Part shown: piece by piece, positions 60,054-64,000 of the stretch | How positions within the stretch are numbered: the first letter of the stretch is position 1 | How the letters are laid out: each line of letters starts with the position of its first letter | Position numbers and translations under genes: made by a program | DNA from: Planctomycetia bacterium | GTDB lineage: Bacteria > Planctomycetota > Brocadiia > Brocadiales > Brocadiaceae | Assembly (NCBI GenBank): GCA_015075005.1 | Contig: JABTVC010000002.1 | Coordinates: 310,001 to 374,000, forward strand | Direction: 5' to 3' | DNA: 64,000 nt | Notes under the pieces: model-generated | Database searches by the model: none | What the model was told of the DNA's origin: nothing | What the model saw: only the letters and a program-made list of their open reading frames with translations

Positions 60054-60082
60054 ATTCTATGCTAGATATAACTTTTTGTCAA
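60054..60082 (-). promoter_or_regulatory. Predicted degP promoter
   Basis: On the minus strand: TTGACA (60082-60077), 17-base spacer, TAGAAT (60059-60054). Perfect -35 and near-consensus -10, about 45 bases before the ATG. Confidence 0.72.
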
Positions 60083-60338
60083 ATTAAAAGTTGAGTAAGA
60101 CTTCCATATTGCTTGCATTCTCTCTTTAGCGTTGATAAAATTACAAAATTGTGCCAGGTTCGTTTTACAGATATTAACCTATACGCCGCTGGCAGGGTTT
60201 GGCCCGGTGGTGATTATTCTTGTGAGAAGACGCGTGCTGCGTCTTTCTCAACGCATTTAAATTATTTACGCAAACGTTTCTTATTAAACAGGAATCAAGG
60301 CGTATTTGTTCCAAAGAAACATCGCGAAAAGGGGAATT
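60083..60338. other. Intergenic region before the PLD-like gene
   Basis: About 255 bp. No gene, no clear promoter for the PLD-like gene on the plus strand. Its start codon at 60339 follows AAAAGGGGAATT. Confidence 0.35.
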
Positions 60339-61784
60339 ATGCATTACAAAAAGATGTGTGTATCTGTCATCGCTGCAATTTTATGTGTATTTTCTTATAT
60401 GCACAAAGGAGCCATTGCTTCAGATGTGTATTTTACACCTCAGGAGATTAAAGGGCACATTATCCGTGCAATAGAAGGGTGCAGTGAATCTGTGGATATT
60501 GCGGTTTTCGATATCACCTCACATGATATCCTGAATGCCCTGGTCAGGACACAGAAACGGGGAGTGCATGTCAGGATTGTGGTTGATAAAAAACGCGCCG
60601 TAATGAAAGGGCCATTGTCGGGCCTTTGCAAGGATAAGACGCTCTTGATTAAGATTTTGAAACAAAAAGGACAAAGGCGCAATAATTTCGCCATCTTCGA
60701 TTCTAAATTGCTGTCAACCGGATCGTATTCCTGGAATGAAAATGTTGGTAACTATAGCCGGTATGACACCATTTTTACAGACGAGACAAAATTGGTGGTG
60801 AAGTATCAAAAGGAATTTGATCGGCTATTTCAGGAGGGAATAACCACGAACGGAAAAGGGTATGCGCTTGGTGCAGAAAAAAAATCCGAAAAGCTTGTAC
60901 GTGAGCTGTCGGTTGTTACACCAAAAACCTCAGATACGGGGGGCCAGATTGTTGCGTCGAACTATGGGGTTGTTATAAAAGAGAATTCGCAAGGCTATAT
61001 CAATATGAGTTTTGAAGAGTTTGATAATGTCTTTGGTGTGGCAAGTGGGTTATCCGAAGAGCAAAAAGAGAGTTTGTGGAGTCGGTGTGCGGGCAAAAAG
61101 ATCAAGTGGGATGGAAAGGTGACGTATATTGGATGGGGACTGATTACAGGATGGATGATGAGTGCAACCCATGGTGATACCAGCGTGGAGATAAAGTTAA
61201 ACCCTGCCAATAAGGATCATTTTTCTCGGGTGAAATATGGCAATACAGTGACCTATACCGGGAAGCTTGATTCGCGGGTAACAAAAATATTTCCGTATAA
61301 ACTGGAAGATGGTGATGTGCTTGAAATTGAGAATACCCTTCCCAAACCATTGACTGTCAGTGAATTAGCCGAGAGTCCTGATATAGTACCTATCTCCCAG
61401 GGGCCAAAAAAAATATTTCTCATAGAATCATTTGATGATCTGAACAATATCTTTGGCAAAGAGAGTAAGTTGTCAGAAGCACAAAAGGATACAACGTGGG
61501 AAAAATACAAAGGGAAATATATCAGTTGGATGGGACAGATTGTTTATAAAAATTTAAATGTTGCATCAGGCTTGCGAATTGGAATAATGCAACAGGATAA
61601 AGGCGATGTAGAGTTAAAGGTCGGTTTGGTAAAAAAGGACAAGGTGTTACAATTCCAGGATGGTGAAACGATACTCTATACAGGCAAATTAGTAGAAAGA
61701 TGCGGCGGCAGTTCTCCCTATATCCTGGAAGACGGCGATATCGTAACGATAAAAGAAACGACTATGGGGTTGCGTGGTATGTGA
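60339..61784 (+). CDS. Secreted PLD-like protein with two repeated C-terminal domains
   Basis: A 481-aa product from ATG 60339 behind AAGGGG. Signal peptide about residues 1-28 (VSVIAAILCVFSYMHKGAIAS). Residues about 30-170 are a phospholipase-D-like domain (PQEIKGHIIRAIEGCSESVDIAVFDITSHDI..., KRGVHVRIVVDKKRA, LLSTGSYSWN), but where the HxK(x)4D motif should be it reads RRNNFAIFD: the His and Lys are missing, so it is probably not an active nuclease. Then come two copies of a ~110-residue domain, about 225-340 and 365-478, each with FEEFDNVFG / FDDLNNIFG, LSEEQK / LSEAQK, KWDGKV / SWMGQI and YTGKL then LEDGD. I do not recognise the repeated domain; an OB-like barrel is possible. Confidence 0.8.
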   Translation: MHYKKMCVSVIAAILCVFSYMHKGAIASDVYFTPQEIKGHIIRAIEGCSESVDIAVFDITSHDILNALVRTQKRGVHVRIVVDKKRAVMKGPLSGLCKDKTLLIKILKQKGQRRNNFAIFDSKLLSTGSYSWNENVGNYSRYDTIFTDETKLVVKYQKEFDRLFQEGITTNGKGYALGAEKKSEKLVRELSVVTPKTSDTGGQIVASNYGVVIKENSQGYINMSFEEFDNVFGVASGLSEEQKESLWSRCAGKKIKWDGKVTYIGWGLITGWMMSATHGDTSVEIKLNPANKDHFSRVKYGNTVTYTGKLDSRVTKIFPYKLEDGDVLEIENTLPKPLTVSELAESPDIVPISQGPKKIFLIESFDDLNNIFGKESKLSEAQKDTTWEKYKGKYISWMGQIVYKNLNVASGLRIGIMQQDKGDVELKVGLVKKDKVLQFQDGETILYTGKLVERCGGSSPYILEDGDIVTIKETTMGLRGM

Positions 61785-61834
61785 TAGTGTGCAGGACATC
61801 CGCCATATCTGGCTTAAAGCGGAAGGAGGTGGCC

Positions 61835-63664
61835 ATGGTGAAAAGAATGATGAGGGTGCTACGTGTTGTTTTTGTTACATTTGGTGGTTTGCATGGAATA
61901 TTAATCGCTGCAGAAAGTTATGAGACGGCCCTGAATGAGGGGAACGTCTTCGTTCTCAAGCAGATGCATAAAGAGGCGCTCAATGCATACGAGAGCGCTA
62001 TTCTATTAAAACCAGGTGCCCATGAGGCCTGGTACAATAAGGCTGTTGTGCTTGATTACCTTGGCAAATATGCGGAGTCTGTGGAATCGTTTGAAAAGGC
62101 GATTCAATACAAGACTGATTACTACGAAGCATGGTATATGAAGGGGAGGGCCCTGGATCATGCAGGTAAATATGATGAGGCTGTTCGTGCCTTTGATAAG
62201 GCACTGGAGATCAGGCCTGATTATATTGAGGCCTTATACAACAAAGGAAATGTGTTAGACCATCTGGGGATATTGATGCCGCAGCTAAAACCTATGACCG
62301 CGTTATCCAGATAAAACCCGATGCGTATGAGGCGTGGAATAATAAAGGCCTGGCCCTGGCAAGGATTCCTGCGAGTCGAAATGAGGCATTAGAGGCATAC
62401 GACAAGGCTATTGCGATTAATCCATCATATTATGAGGCATGGATAATAATAAATTGTTTTGTTCGGTTACGCAGATACCAGGAAGCTATTCAGGCCTATG
62501 ATAAAGCCATTGAGATAAAGCCCACAGAGCACGCTTCGTGGGCAGATAAGGGATTTACTCTTGCTGATCTTGGGAAACACGAGGAGGCCGTGAACGCCTT
62601 CAATAAGGCCATTGAACTGAAACCCGATTCATATACGCCTCCTGGAATGGGAAAGGGCTTGCGCTGGACGCTTTGGGTCGATACGAGGATGCCCTTGTGG
62701 CATACGAAAAGACGATCGAGATTCAGCCAGATTCTTATGGGGCATGGACGAATAAAGGGCTCACCCTGTCACGTCTCGGAAAGCATGCAGAGGCAGTTGT
62801 GGCTTATGAAAAGGCACTCCAGATACAGCCTGATTCTTACGAAACCATGACAAATAAAGGGGGGAACTGTTTCACCTGGGAAGATATGAAGAGGCTGTTA
62901 AGGCATTTGATAGGGCTATAGAGCTAAGACCGGATTATCCTCAAGTTTGGAATAGCAAGGGATGGGCCCTCTTGCGATTGGGAAAGTATACGGCGGCCGT
63001 AAAGGCCTTTGATAAAGTAGCCCAGATAATTACCGATGACGAAGCTGCGGGTATACCGCGTTTGGCAAAGATTAAATACGAAGCCCTCAGCAACAAAGGT
63101 CTTGCGTTGGTACAGCTCCAGAACTATCAGGAAGCCGTTAAGGCGTTTGACAAGGCAATCAGCATAAAGGCAGATGTATTTAGCTTGTGGATAAATAAAG
63201 GACTTGCCCTCCAGGAATTACATGAACACCAGGAAGCCCTGGATGCCTTTAGCAAGGCAACAACATTGAGTGGCAATGTACACGAGGCTTGGAATTATAA
63301 AGGCTACGTGTTTGAAGAAATAGGGAAACAGCAGGAGGCGCTCGATGCATACGACAAGGCAATTCAGATCAAGCCTGACTTTGTTATAGCATTCAACAAT
63401 AAAGGCCTCTTGCAGGATGCCATGGGAAATCACAGCGAAGCAATTGAGACTTACAACAAGGCACTGGCAATAAAACCCGATTTAGATATAGCATGGTTTA
63501 ATAAGGCCTGCGCAGAGGCCTTGCTTTCAAATAAAGAAGGCGCCTTGTCTTCGTTAAAGAAAGCTATTGAACTGAATCAGGGCTTTAAGCGGATAGCAAG
63601 AACGAACCCCGATTTTTCGAAAATCAAAGACGATCCCGATTTTATAAATGTGGTAGGGAATTAA
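61835..63664 (+). pseudogene. Large exported TPR protein with three single-base frameshifts
   Basis: Start at ATG 61835 behind GGAGG (MVKRMMRVLRVVFV, signal-like). When frames are joined it is about 610 residues with some fifteen TPR repeats (HEAWYNKAVVLDYLGKYAESVESFEKAI and so on; motifs of the form AWxNKGxxLxxLGxxxEAxxAFxKAI). Each of the three breaks is one missing base in a G-rich run: near 62267 (GGGG should be GGGGG), near 62638 (ACGCC should be ACGGCC) and near 62859 (six G should be seven). The final part (62972-63664) is open and ends IKDDPDFINVVGN. A protein-binding scaffold at the cell envelope is likely. Confidence 0.82.
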
Positions 63665-63745
63665 TATGGAATGATAATTCCCTTTTTTCTGAGGAGGCGT
63701 ACAGAAACCCAAAGAGAAACACATACACAGGTATGGCGGGCAGTA

Positions 63746-64000
63746 TCATGGTCCTATCCTGGACGATAAGGCATTGGTGAGACGATCAATCTCGTCGGCT
63801 AGTTCCTGAAGACTTTTCGTGATTATTTTTGCATGGTTGTTTGCCTTTGTAATATAGGGATTTAGCGATACAACTCCTGTTGTGGTAAGATCGTTGCCAA
63901 TCGCTGTTTTTATATCTGTCAGATCGATTATGAAAGGTTGATACGCAGTCTGGAATTCTTCTGCCAGATTTGCAATACGATTAAAGGTCTTGCTTAGTTC
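63746..64000 (-). CDS. Unidentified protein, C-terminal end only
   Basis: The frame enters from the right edge and stops at 63748-63746. The 84 visible residues are largely helical (LSKTFNRIANLAEEFQTAYQ...ELADEIDRLTNALSSRIGP), suggestive of a coiled-coil or bundle. The family cannot be told from this fragment. Confidence 0.5.
   Translation of the reverse strand, partial: ELSKTFNRIANLAEEFQTAYQPFIIDLTDIKTAIGNDLTTTGVVSLNPYITKANNHAKIITKSLQELADEIDRLTNALSSRIGP

Overview
The window looks like chromosome from a Gram-negative bacterium with planctomycete features, most probably an anammox planctomycete (Candidatus Kuenenia/Brocadia group). The assignment is an inference. It rests on a very long Ser/Thr/Gly/Asn-rich exported protein that resembles the characterised Kuenenia S-layer protein, together with lpxB, dapF, general-secretion genes, an AT-leaning composition and ISL3-family elements. 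No rRNA, tRNA or CRISPR array was seen.

Layout. (1) 1-13.3 kb is a decaying defence/addiction island, almost all on the minus strand. It holds a three-gene overlapping cassette around a TIGR04255 protein, a MazEF-type pair, a DUF5131 gene with a small partner, and a long helicase - HigBA remnant - HicBA - Eco57I-like restriction-modification (R-M) series. The R-M gene is split by an ISL3 element with a perfect 8-bp target duplication. (2) 13.4-26 kb is housekeeping: dapF, a glycosyltransferase, gcvT-gcvH, a PhoB/PhoR-like two-component pair, a TPR protein, a polyprenyl-phosphate sugar transferase and a B12-binding radical SAM protein. (3) 26-30.5 kb is a second island: R-M debris, a small antitoxin-like gene, a dead XRE-ImmA/DUF4411 pair, a second ISL3 element with its own 8-bp duplication, and a 116-bp MITE-like element. 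(4) 30.5-42.9 kb holds comM/yifB, a RIC-type domain protein, lpxB, a rhamnose-reductase-like SDR, an acyl-CoA ligase, a DksA-like protein and the replication cluster gyrB-DUF721-dnaN-dnaA. (5) 43-51 kb holds the S-layer-like gene, divergent from dnaA behind a strong promoter and a long leader, followed by gspH, gspG and gspE. (6) 51-64 kb holds pepA, uvrA, nifU-nfu-nifS, an HtrA protease, a secreted PLD-like protein with duplicated domains and a large TPR protein.

Many reading frames carry single-base deletions, often in A, T or G runs (S-layer gene, R-M gene, TPR gene, DUF5131 gene, and a compensated slip inside the response regulator). This pattern looks more like homopolymer undercalling than biology, so breaks of that kind should be treated as provisional. 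Other breaks are structural and cannot be base-calling noise: two IS insertions with target duplications, a 10-bp tandem duplication in the DUF4411 gene, and loss of the peptidase core in the ImmA gene.
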